A stretch of DNA of 64,000 nt from Stomorhina lunata. Lineage: Eukaryota; Arthropoda; Insecta; Diptera; Rhiniidae. Made by a program: the position numbers and the translations under genes. The DNA lies in NCBI GenBank assembly GCA_933228675.1, contig OW121743.1, forward strand, positions 81,977,863 through 82,041,862, written 5' to 3'. The stretch's first letter is position 1. Every line of letters begins with the position of its first letter. The notes under the pieces are model-generated. The model did not search any database. It was not told the DNA's origin and was given only the letters and a program-made list of their open reading frames with translations. Positions 15,479-26,160 of the stretch are shown here, one piece after another.

Positions 15479-16130
15479 TTGAAGGAAATGGATAGCTTAA
15501 TTATCACACAACGCATAAAAATTATCAAAACATACTACAAAAACGGTGATTCTGTAACAACCACATATGGTGCTTTAAGAGGAGATTATGGTTTACATAA
15601 TCGTCCAATTACGCAAGCAATTGGCAAAATTGTGAAGAGACTGCAGCGGTTACAAAAATTGTAAGGGCTGTGCATCATCGTATAGCTCGTTCTACTAAAA
15701 ATATCGCTGCTATAAGTGAAGACCGTCGAAGACCCGAATGTGTCGATTCCTCGTCGTTCTCAGGAATTAGGGCTGTCTTACGACACATTATTGAAGAATA
15801 TGACTTGGAGAATATGTGGTTTCAACAAGACGGTGCCGCACAACTTGAGCGAATATGGCTTTATTGCATAAGACATTTCCTGACCTTTTAACTTATCGTC
15901 GAGGCGATATCAATTATAATGCGAGATAATGCGATTTGACACCTATAGAACTTTTTTGTGAGGCTATGCGAAAGATCGTGATTATACAGGTAAACTTTTA
16001 ACTCTTGAGCACTTTAGAGCCAATATTCGTAAAGTTATGGCTGAAATACCGCCCAATATGTCTCAGAGAGTAGTCGAAAATTATCTCAAAAGAATCAATA
16101 CTTGCATCATTTCGCGTGGTGGTCATTGAA
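15479..16130 (+). pseudogene. Tc1/mariner-type (IS630 superfamily) transposase, decayed
   Basis: The first 60 codons (from 15479) resemble the N-terminal helix-turn-helix part of insect transposases of the IS630/Tc1/mariner group (ITQRIKIIKTYYKNGDSVTT, then ALRGDYGLHNRP). After a stop at 15662 the similarity resumes in another frame, then jumps to NMWFQQDGAA (15817-15840), the second acidic motif of the DDE/D catalytic triad, and later to DLTPIELF-like, AEIPPNMSQRVVENYLKRIN and ISRGGH at 16035-16125 in further frames. The region carrying the first catalytic Asp is missing and there are several frameshifts and stops. It is therefore inactive. Ends of the element are not defined; likely 15370-16180. 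Flanked on both sides by dispersed repeats. Confidence 0.85.
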
Positions 16131-16184
16131 ATGATGTAGTGTTTCACACATAATGTCAAAGTTCAAACTTTATAATTAACAAGT

Positions 16185-16926
16185 AAGAAAGTGCTAAAGT
16201 CATTCAAGCCCGACCATATGATACCCTTTACCGCTAAGGACAAAGGTGTTCTTTTTCCCGTATATAGAGACAAATAATTGCAAAATTTTGCCATCATATA
16301 TATTTAAGCTGTTTCCGTCATTTGAACTTATATGAGAGATAGGGTCAAATGTAGACCGTTTATCTCGAAATTTGATTATAGTTTATACAAAAAATAAACT
16401 CAAAATTCTCATTATCTTCTGATTTATGAGCGTTTTAGTGATTTTTGTATCATTAGGTGCCTTTTGACAGAAGAGTTTGTATGGGAGCTATGGTCAAATG
16501 TGGACCGATTTCAACGAAATTTGGTACAATGATTTTGGTTTACATGAGCAGTATTTGTTTTAAATTTCATGAAAAAATATTGATTTTTGTGGCCAAAATA
16601 TCAATTCCACGAAGTGAGACCTATGGAAGGTACTAATAAATAATGAACCGATTTTAACGAATTTCACGATACCACTATCACAAAAATGATCTGTGCCAAA
16701 TTTCATCAAATTATCTTTAGAATTGCGACCTGTGCTTTGATTACATGGTTTACATGGGATCCAGCCAGACGAACGGACGGACAGACAAAGCTAAATCGAC
16801 CCATAAAGTGATTCTAAACCTATAAGTATACTAAAAGGTGGGTCCACGACAAATATTTCTATGCGTTACATACATCAGCACAAACTTATAATATCCTTTC
16901 CACCTATGGTGGTGAAGGGTATAAAA
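16185..16926 (-). mobile_element. dispersed repeat, copy F (GTCY remnant)
   Basis: Begins AACAAGTAAGAAAGTGCTAA and ends in AAGGGTATAAAAG, an architecture shared with copy D (52773 and 54538) and similar to a repeat type widespread in flies. It contains GTATGGGAGCTATGGTCAAA modules and only a short GGACGGACAGAC remnant of the microsatellite at about 16777. Its right part is about 75-80% like copy G at 58.5-59.4 kb by eye. Non-coding. Confidence 0.8.
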
Positions 16927-17299
16927 GGAAATATCATGAAAAAAAATATTTTATTTACGGCCACTTTTGAAACCGCAAAATGGATAACCCGTTGTATTTA
17001 ATAAGTAAGATGATATTATGCTGAATTCTAAACAGATATATAAAAGATTGTGAATATCTGCTTTTTGTCTTTTTCGAAACTGAAGCATAAATTTTTTTTT
17101 CATTTAATCTATTTACATTACACCGGCGATATGCGTAACGTTTCAAAACAAAAGCTTATCTCTGCAACCTTTTTCACGCCTTAAGTAAAACATTAGTTTC
17201 ATTCTAAGGGTAAACATTAGAAATCAATATCAATTAAAATTGAATATTTAATACATTTTAATCTATCAATCTTGCTGAGATTTATTTATAAAGTGATCA
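16927..17299. other. AT-rich intergenic DNA, nothing recognised
   Basis: Short spacer between a dispersed repeat and the AAGCTT-rich region. A short minus-strand frame here has no recognisable product. Confidence 0.4.
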
Positions 17300-20200
17300 T
17301 TAGAGAAAACCCCAAAGCTTTCAATGTAATTTCACTTTATAAAAAAAATGATTTATTTTCATAAATCAAAACAAAAAAAAGTTTAAATAAACAATTTATT
17401 AGAAATTATGACACACAAATATTACTTTAGAACACAAAATCAATAAAAAAATTAAAAATATGGAATAACCAGTTTTGAAAAAAATATATACAAATATTTA
17501 CTAATAGTAATATAGTAAAATTATCAACAACATTTGCTTAATCTGAGTAAAATCCTAAGATGTTTAATCTATTAAATGAAACAACTCAGATTTAGACTTT
17601 GAAATAACAAAACAAATTTAGAATTTTTTAAAAATTTAGAAAGATTATGTCTTAGGAGAATTTTAAAAGTGAGCTACTTGATAAAATTTATCGATAGAAT
17701 GTGTACATTTTTTAAAGCTTTTTAGGATTAAACCAAAAAGCTTTAATGGGATGCAGAAAAATTTATTGACTTTTTATTTATTGATATACAATATTTATTA
17801 ATAATCTAGTAGGAAAGCTTTTGAACTTATAATATATATTTTGTAAATAAAGCTTTTATGCTTTTTCAATTCTTTGAAATCTTTCGGTAATGATTTGAAA
17901 TAAAAGCTCTAAACATACATATGTATGTTAAGAATGGGGTTAAGTTTTCATAAATTAAAAAGCAAAGCTCATGTATTAACTTAAAGATTCCGGTAAAGCT
18001 TTAAGTGAAGGTAGAAGATAAAAAGTACTCGTACTAAGCTTTCAGTAATGAATTAGTATGGGAAGAAACAAATCTATTTATATTGTATATGAAAAAAAAG
18101 CTGATCAACTTAATAAAAGATTGAAGTAAAGAAAAAAACAACTCAATTATTTGAACAAAAGTGTGCTTAGTCAAAGCTCTTAATATTTTAGAAAGCTCTT
18201 AGCATTTTAAAATAAGTAAAGCTTTAATAAATAAAGAAAGAAAATATTTTTAATTTTCTTAAGCGATTGCAGTTAAACTTTAAGATGTGAAGAAAAGAAA
18301 TATCTAGAATTTTTTAAAGATTGCTTTAAAAGGAGAAGTAACATGACAATATAGTAAAGCTTTTATAAGATAACTTTGATTTATTTCGAGACTGCATAAA
18401 GCTTAAGAAAGGAAAAATAAAAGCTTAAGCTATTCTCAAGATTAAAAAATGTTTTAAAAGGGAACCAAAATAAAAATAAAACAGCTGTTGCTTTTCGTTC
18501 AAGCTTTCAGTCTTAAACAAATTTTATATAAGTAGCCTTTTCGAAAAGTAAAGCTTTTATACACTAGAAGTGTAGTAAAACTTTAATTGAAATTTTCTCA
18601 CATTAAAAAAGTTATTTTTGAATTGTCTTTTTATTTATTCAAACAAATTATAATAATTCGCAGTTTTAAGGCATTATTTCTTACATTGAAAAAATTTCCT
18701 TGGCAAAGCTTTTATGAGTGGTAAAAAATCGTAGAGATTGCAGTGAAGCTTTATTTAAAAATCTAATAGCAAAGTATTAAAAAGGGAAGAATTAAAAGCT
18801 CTTGCATTTAATGAAAATTTGGAGTAATACAATACAAAAAGAGATAAAGTAACTCTTGCTCTTAGCCAAAGCTTGCAGAAAAGCTTTAATGAATGAAATT
18901 TTTCATAAAGTAAAGCTTTCATACACTTAAAGCATACGAATGCTAAGACTTGATAATTTCAGGAATATAAAATTTTTACGCACAGCAGTTGGAATGAATC
19001 TTTTTGAAACTTTCAACTTAAAGTAAAGTTTTGATTCCATTACAAATGTGGAAAGTTTTAATAAACAAAATACCATTTCCTAAAACTTAAAGAGTTTGGT
19101 AAAAAGCTTTTACAAGATGTTTAAATTTTATTATTAGAATATGCATTAAAAGCTTTTAAACTTTGATAGAAAAAGCAAATATAAATAGTTTAAAACGATA
19201 CAAGTTTTGGTGTTTATTTATTTTTTATGAATAAAGCTTAATGAAAGTTGAAAGCTTTTTAATTTTTTGTATGATATTTACTAAATTGGGTTTCTATTTT
19301 GAAACCGAAAGCTTAAAAAACTTCTGTTAGATATAGATTAGAAGTTTTTAATAAAGCTTTTAAAAGTGTAACATTATTGTGAGAAAAGCTTTCAGGCATC
19401 AATAACATTTAAATATAAAGTCTTTTTAGTTTTAGATACAGAAAGTTTGTGAATATTGCATTTCATTTTATATTAAAGGTATAGTAATGACACTTCAGAG
19501 ATTTTGAAAGAATTTTTATTATTGTAAAAAACTGATAAAATAAATAAGAATTTGTAGAAAAGCTTTTCAAAGTAAATTTTCTATTTTTCTTACAGCTTTT
19601 AAAAGTAAAAGCTCTATAATTTTATGTATAGAAAGCTTGTATCAGTTATACTTCATTTAATAAAAGAACATTTTTGAAGAAAGCTTTTCATAAAATAATA
19701 ATACTTAAAAGCATTCAATAGCTTTAAAATTACGTTAACAAAAATCAAAAGTTACGTTTACAAAAATCAAAGTCATCAAGGGATTATAGATATTTTATTT
19801 AAATGAAGCTTTTTGAATGATATCTTTTAAAATATGAAAAATTGTAGTACTTTAAGTAAGCTTTTATGTTTAGTTTGTTAAAGTAAAAGCTTTTCAATTT
19901 GATGTTAAATTTCCATGTAACTGGCATTTAAATATTTGAAATAAAGCTTTCCAAGTAATGAGTTAAACAACTAAACTATTGAACACGAACGACTTACTCG
20001 TTCACTGTTTAAGTCATTACATTAACATGAGGATGTCATTAGAGGCAAGTACTTACCAATTGCAGAAAAGTAATGACTTGGGTAAGCAATTGGAAAACAA
20101 CAACAAAAACTTTTTTGTTGTTGTATTTAAAAAAATATATTTTGAAACGAAAAACAATTTTTTTATGACCGCATGTGCGAATATTCTCCTATTTAATAGG

Positions 20201-21600
20201 CCAAGCTTTGAAAAATGTTCCTCTACTTGGTCTTTCTCTCGAAGTTTCGGACATCCTCCTCTAACATTAGGTGGTGGGACATTTAAATTCTAATTTTATC
20301 CTCATCATAGCATTTTTTTCAAGAGAGGGTTACTAGCCCGTAATCCTAACCCATTTTTATCGATCTTATTGGACAACTCTCGGTACATGTTAGCTCACTA
20401 TATTAATGGGTGTTAAACTAACTCCCCGAGTGATACCACGAGGAGGTCTGTGTCCACAGTTGAGATGAAGGATGACCCAGGTAAGTTGGGCTTACCAAGT
20501 TAAGACCAATTAGAATCGTGTTTGGTATCCAACATGGTATTTTTTCATTACCGTGAGTTAGTTTTCCAAATTTTTTTTACAGAGGGTAATATTTAAGTTC
20601 TTAAAATTCAAAAATCATTTAAAAAGACTCTTTTAATAAAAAAAAAAAACTTAAAAAAATTGTTGCCCTTGGTGGGATTTGAACCGGGGCCATTCAGTTT
20701 AAATTACCATCTTAATTACAAATAAGTACTTCTGTAATAAGTTATTATTTATTCGGAGGGTATGTTGTAGTCATTACAAGGTAACCATTTATCAGAGTAC
20801 TTGCCATTACCAAAGTTTTGCTGGGTAGTTTTAATTTTGAGCTTTAAGTAAAATTTCTTTCTGCAAAGGTAGAATTTAGAATTCTTAAAGTTTTTAATAG
20901 TAAAAACTTTTATATTTTAAGTACAGAAAGCTTGTTTCAATTTCAAAGCTTTTATCAATTTGTGTAAAATAAAAGGTGTTTAGGATTAGTTGCTCAATTA
21001 TTTGTGTCTATTATGAACTTTCAAAAAGTGTGCACAAAATTCCAGCACAAATTTCATACTGAAGTTTGTATGAAAGCTTTTATCAAATGGAGATCTTTGG
21101 AAAAAAGCTGTTAAAGGTTTTGTAGTAACAGTAAACTAACATAGTTAAAGATCCTTTAATACAAAAAAGAAAAATATATTAGGAAAAAAGCTTTTACATT
21201 ATTGCCATTAAGCTATTGTCTTTATTTGAAGTTCCATATTTGAATAACTTGTGTATTGTTTTGTATATTTTTAAATAACAAAGTTTTAACCGATAATATC
21301 CTCTTTGTTAAGGAAAGCTTTTACTTTTTTTAAACCAAAAACATATTTATGTAGTCAACTATGTATATGAATGTTTGGACCCAAAGCTTCTAGCTTTTGA
21401 GAATTAAACAGGAAAATAGAACATTTTGGGGGGAAAAATCTATATAATCTAAGACTTTCAGTATAAGATATCTGATAATAGATCGAACGGTTTCTATTAT
21501 CAAACTGTATTCTAGTGACTTATATAATTTTATGAAACAAAGCTTTTACCAGTTAAATAAAAAATAAAGCTTTTACATTAAAATTTAATTTGAAGCATTA
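17300..21600. other. AAGCTT (AAAGCTTTT) motif-dense region
   Basis: I counted by eye about 40 AAGCTT cores in 4.3 kb, most embedded in AAAGCTTTT or AAAGCTTTA, at irregular spacing (about 20 to 200 bp). For AT-rich sequence of this composition only one or two would be expected. The sequence between motifs is not obviously repeated, so this is not an ordinary tandem array. It ends about 450 bp before the silk-like gene. It is interrupted at about 19960-20840 by a segment of different composition holding only one AAGCTT. The function, if any, is unknown: a decayed satellite or a cluster of binding sites are both possible. Confidence 0.75.
19960..20840. mobile_element. foreign segment inside the AAGCTT region (probable TE remnant)
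   Basis: The dense AAGCTT motif nearly disappears here and G+C rises. The right end reads ...CAAAGTTTTGCTGGG. Both flanks carry GGCAAGTACT-like sequence in opposite orientation (about 20045 and 20797). A tRNA-like T-arm, GGTTCAAATCCCACC on the minus strand, lies at 20671-20685. No open frame matches a known transposase. It is probably an insertion, but class and exact ends are not resolved. Confidence 0.45.
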
Positions 21601-22014
21601 TAAGTCATCATTTAACATCAAAACACAATTTATAAGTTATATAATTTGACTCTGTCAAATACGCCGATCGAATCTTAAGTAGTTTCAAATTTATCCCAAA
21701 AAAAAAAAAAAACATGAACAAAACACAAAACCTGAAATATCGCTCTAACAAAAAAAGTGTTAAACATCTGAAAGGTTCTGAGCAGAATAACAACTGATGA
21801 ATGCAAATGATGTGTGTCAAGAATACGAGAATCGGCGCAACCAAAGCCAAAGAAGAGTAAAAATTTATTAATTTCTTTTTTGTTTGTTTTTGCAAATCTA
21901 ACTAGAATTTTTACGAAAAAAATCTGGAATTGAGAATAAAAAGTAATAAATATAAAGCAAAATTGAAAAGAGCTCAAACCAAATCAATTTCTATTTAATA
22001 ATTTTGCAGACATC

Positions 22015-22023
22015 TATAAAAAG
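22015..22023 (+). promoter_or_regulatory. TATA box of the Gly/Ser-rich gene
   Basis: TATAAAAAG, 49 bp before the start codon. With the usual ~30 bp offset, transcription would start near 22045, giving a 5' leader of about 20 nt. This also makes the out-of-frame ATG at 22051 nearly cap-proximal and likely to be bypassed. Confidence 0.6.
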
Positions 22024-22063
22024 AACATCGACTAGACGAATACTTAACATATGAGTTTTGAAC

Positions 22064-25000
22064 ATGAGAGGAGTAGCTGTTTTGGGATTATTAACAATTG
22101 GCGTTGCCTTAACAAATGCTGGTAAGCAGAGGCTAGATTTTCTATTCTTAAGAAAATGTACAATATAATGTTTTCTATTTAAAGGTTATGGCGTTAATGT
22201 AGGCGGCAGCTTAGGTGGTCTGGGTGGTGGTCTAAATATTGGCTTAGGCTCCGGTGGAAGCTATGGTGGTAACAAGCACGGTGGTGGCTCAGGCTATGGC
22301 AGTAGCTCGGCTTCAGCTTCATCATCAGCCTCTGCTGGAGGATATGGTGGTGCCACTGGTGGTGGTTATGGAGGTGCCGCTGCTGGCGGTTATGGTGGTG
22401 CCAGTGCTGGTGGTTACGGTGGTGCCTCTTCTGGCGGTTACGGTAGTGCTGGTGGTAGTGGCTCTGTTGGTTTGGGCTTAGGTCTTGGTAATGGAAAAGG
22501 TAATGCCTATGGTCACCAAGGACATGATCATGGCAACGGAAATGCTTATGGTCATAATAAAGGATCCGGTAGTGGAGGCTACAGTACCGGTCACTCTGCA
22601 GGTGCCAGTGTAGAAAGTGATCATCATGGCCATGGTCATGTCCACGTACATGGACATGGTTATGAGCATGGTCATAAAGACGGACATGAACACCATCATG
22701 AATATAGTCACGAACACAGTGAGGAATTTGGTCATGGAAATGGTAATAAACATGGTCATGAACATGGAAAGGGACACAATAAGGAACACGGTAATGGTAA
22801 AGGTCAAGGATATGGTCATGGCCATGGTCACGGCCATGAGGCTGGTGAAAGTATTGGTATTGGAGGTGGACACAAAGGTAGCTATGGAGCTTTAGGTTCA
22901 TCATCCGTAGGTGCTGGTGTAGGTGGTGGATATGGAGGTAGCTCAGGTTCTAAGGTTGGTTTAATTAATCACATCACTTCCAATATTATACTAAAATAAT
23001 GTTAAATATTTATAGGTAACTTCTGGTGGATCCTATGGTTCATCAGGTTCCGGAAGCTCAGGAGCTGGTGCTGGCGTCGGACTCGGTATTGGTGTTGGCC
23101 TTGGAGCCGGTCACTCTGGATCACATGGCCATTCTTCTAGTGGTTCTTATGGTGGTTCCGCTTCATCTGGTTCTTCAAGTTCTGCTGGCGCTAACGCTGG
23201 TGCAAGTGCTGGCCTTGATATTGGTATCGGGGGTGGTATTGCTGGATCTAAGGGATCTTCAAGTGGATCATATGGCATCTCAGGATCCAAGGGATCATCT
23301 ACAAGTGGTTCTTATGGCGGTTCTGGTTCTTTGAGTTCAGGTGGTGCTGGTGCATCTGGATTATCTGTTGGTGGTTCTGGTTCATCTGGCCTTGGAATTG
23401 GAATCGGTGCTGGTATTGCTGGATCTAAAGGATCTTCTACAGGTGGTTCTTATGGTGGTTCTGGTTCATCTGGATCTTTCGGCTCTTTAAGTGCTGGATC
23501 CTCTGGTTCATCAGGATCTTCAAGTTCTGCTAATGCAGGTGCTTCAGTAGGAGCTGGAATTGGAGCTGGTATTGAGGGTGGAATTGGTGCTGGTAGCTCG
23601 GGATCATCAAGTGGTTCCCATGGATCTTCTGGCTCATTGACTTCAGGTAATGCTGGTGCCTCTGGATCATCTGGAAGTGCTGGAGCCTCTGGTTCATCTG
23701 GATCTTCAAGTTCTGCTAATGCCGGTGCTTCAGTAGGAGCTGGAATCGGAGCCGGTCTTGGTGTTGGAATAGGTGGTGGAATCTCAGGATCTAAGGGCTC
23801 TTCAACAAGTGGTTCTTATGGCGGATCTGGTTCGTCTGGATCTTCAGGTACAAGTAATGCTGGTGCTTCAGTTGGAGCCGGTATTGGAGGTGGTATTGGT
23901 GCTGGTAGCTCTGGATCATCAAGTGGTTCCTATGGATCTTCTGGCTCATTGACTTCAGGTAATGCTGGAGCCTCTGGCTCATCTGTTGGTGGTTCATATG
24001 GCGGTTCTGGTTCATCTGGAAGTGATGGAGCCTCTGGTTCATCTGGATCTTCAAGTTCAGCTAATGCTGGTGCTTCAGTAGGAGCTGGAATCGGAGCCGG
24101 TCTTGGTGTTGGAATAGGTGGTGGAATCTCCGGATCTAAGGGCTCTTCAACAAGCGGCTCTTATGGCGGATCTGGTTCGTCTGGATCTTCAGGTACTAAT
24201 AATGCAGTTGGCTCTGGAAGTGCTGGTGCCTCTGGTTTATCTGGATCTTCAAGTTCTGCTGGTGCTTCTGCAGGAGCTAATACTGGTCTTGGTATTGGAT
24301 TAGGTGGTGGAATCTCAGGTTCTAAGAGCTCTTCAACAAGCGGCTCTTATGGCGGATCTGGTTCATCTGGATCATCTGGTTCTAGTGCCTCAGCAGGAGC
24401 CGGAATCGGAGCTGGTGTTGGTAGCTCGGGATCATCTGGTGGTTCCTATGGTTCTTCTGGTTCATTGACTTCAGGTAGTGCTGGTGCCTCCGGTTCATCT
24501 CAATCTTCGAAATATACTGATGCTTCTGCAGAAGCAAATGTTGGCCTTGGCATTGGAATCGGCGGTGGTATTGCTGGATCTAAGGGATCTTCAACAAGCG
24601 GTTCATACGGCGGTTTAGGTTCATCTGGATCTTTAAGTTCTGGCAGCGCTGGTGCCTCAACAGGAGCTGGAGTTGGTGCTAGCTTTGGATCTGGTTTCTC
24701 TGGATCTCAAGGTTCATCTACAAGTGGTTCATATGGCGCCTCAGGTTCATCAGGTCTTGGAATCGGTGTCTCCGGTTCAGGTGCTTCTGGTTCATCGGGA
24801 TCTTCAAGTTCAGGTACTGCTGATGCTTCAGCTGGTGCTAATGCTGGCCTTGGAATTGGTATTGGCGGTGGTATTGCTGGATCTAAAGGATCTTCTAACA
24901 GCGGTTCCTATGGTTCATCTGGTAATGCAGGCGCCTCTGGTTCCTCAGGATCTTCAAGTTATGGCGGTTCTGATGCCTCAGCTGGTGCCAATTCTGGTCT

Positions 25001-25754
25001 TGGCATTGGAATTGCTGGTGGCATTTCTGGATCTAAAGGATCATCATCTGGTGGCTCGTATGGCGGTTATGGTTCCTCTGGATCTGCAAGCTCAGGAAGT
25101 TCTGGTTCTTCTGCCGGTGGTCTTGGTTTAGGCATTGGAGGCTCAGGCAGTTCCGGAGCTTCAGCTGGTGCTGGAGCTAATTCTGGCGCGGGTTCATATG
25201 GCTCCTCTGGTGCTGGTGGAAGTTCATCATCTGGCGGCTCAGCTGGAATTGGTGCTGGTCTTGGCTTAGGTATTGGAGTCGGTCATGAAGGTCACCTTTC
25301 TGGAAGTGGTAGCTCTTCAGGCGCCGCTGGCGGTCATGGTCACGCTTCTGGTTCCGGAGTCTTAGGTCATTTAGGTGGCGTACTAGGAGGTCTTCACAAC
25401 ACTGTTCACAATGCCGTTCATGGCTCCGCTAATGTCGGCGCCGGATCTTCTGGTTCAGCAGGATCCTCTACCAATGCTGGTGCTTCTGGTGGTCTTTTGG
25501 GTGGTTTATTCGGTGGTGGTCACAGCAGTGCCAGTTCCCATGCATCTTCTTCCAGTTCTTCATCAAGTGGTGGACTTTCTGGAGGTTATGGTGGCAGCAA
25601 TTCCTTTGGAAGTGCGTATGGTTCCGCCGGTTCTTCCGGTCTGTCTGCTGGCTATGGTAGCGCAAATGCTGGTGCTAGTTCTTCTTCAAGTGCATCAGCC
25701 TCGGCTAATGCTGGTTCATTCGGAGGTGGCTTTGGTTTCGGTTATGGCCGCTAG
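22064..25754 (+). CDS. secreted glycine/serine-rich, silk-like structural protein with His-rich block
   Basis: Three exons: 22064-22121, 22185-22954 and 23016-25754, with introns of 63 and 61 bp; about 1188 aa. Exon 1 encodes a signal peptide (MRGVAVLGLLTIGVALTNA), which decides the start; the ATG at 22051 is out of frame. Residues ~20-128 are GGYGGA/SASASS-rich; ~129-239 are His/Gly-rich (GHGHG, HEHH, HGHDHG), a possible metal-binding block; ~240-1188 are repeats alternating hydrophobic GLGIGIGGGI segments, GSKGSSTSGSYGGSGSSGSS and SANAGASVGAGIGAG. It ends GGGFGFGYGR. No enzymatic domain. Intron 1 has a GTAAGC donor. Intron 2 has a poor donor (GTTGGT) but preserves frame; retaining it would stop the protein at 22999. 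Composition fits an extracellular fibrous protein (silk, cuticle, eggshell or glue); which is unknown. I know of no confident orthologue name. Confidence 0.88.
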
Positions 25755-25829
25755 GAACACTTGTCTTTTCGAAGTATTTTGTAGAATAAGAAAAACTGAT
25801 TTTGTAAGACTAAGATTTTTTGTTAACGA

Positions 25830-25835
25830 AATAAA
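25830..25835 (+). terminator. polyadenylation signal of the Gly/Ser-rich gene
   Basis: AATAAA 76 bp after the TAG stop codon, the only canonical signal close behind the gene. It implies a short 3' UTR of roughly 90-100 nt. Confidence 0.65.
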
Positions 25836-25961
25836 TGTATATAAAAAATATATTACAATTTAGTTAATTTCTTTGGATACAAATTTGTGGGATACATATT
25901 TAGGTATAAAGAAAGATCATTATGGAATTGATTCAGTTTTTGTAAGTGGATTAATGGTAAT

Positions 25962-26160
25962 TTGAGATCAGGTATTGCTGGAGCCTCTGGTTCCTATTTT
26001 GTCGGTTCCAATTGCGGTTCTGGTACATCTGGGTCTTTTGGCACTATAATTGCTTCTGAATCTTCAAGTTCTGCTAATGCTTGTGCTTCAGTAAAAGCTG
26101 GAATCGGAGCGAATATTGGTGGTGGCATTGGTGCTGGTAGCTCGGGTGAATCAAGAAGTT
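25962..26160 (+). pseudogene. decayed repeat fragment of the Gly/Ser-rich gene
   Basis: About 200 bp, 207 bp past the stop codon of the intact gene, still read as GIAGASGSYFVGSNCGSGTS, then SSSANACASVKAGIGANIGG and GIGAGSSG. This matches the gene's repeat region (e.g. around 23510-23610) with many substitutions, including Cys and Lys residues foreign to the gene. It lacks a signal peptide and start. It is either the end of a formerly longer gene cut off by a new stop, or a tandem duplicate reduced to one fragment. Confidence 0.8.

Noticed and set aside
20641..20780. A complete tRNA gene on the minus strand
   Set aside because: Only the T-arm matches; no paired acceptor, D-arm or anticodon stem could be placed.
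22194..25863. Other open frames over the Gly/Ser-rich gene, including a 236-codon His-rich minus-strand frame
   Set aside because: Shadows of low-complexity coding DNA. The chosen frame alone has a signal peptide, matching splice sites and a poly(A) signal.
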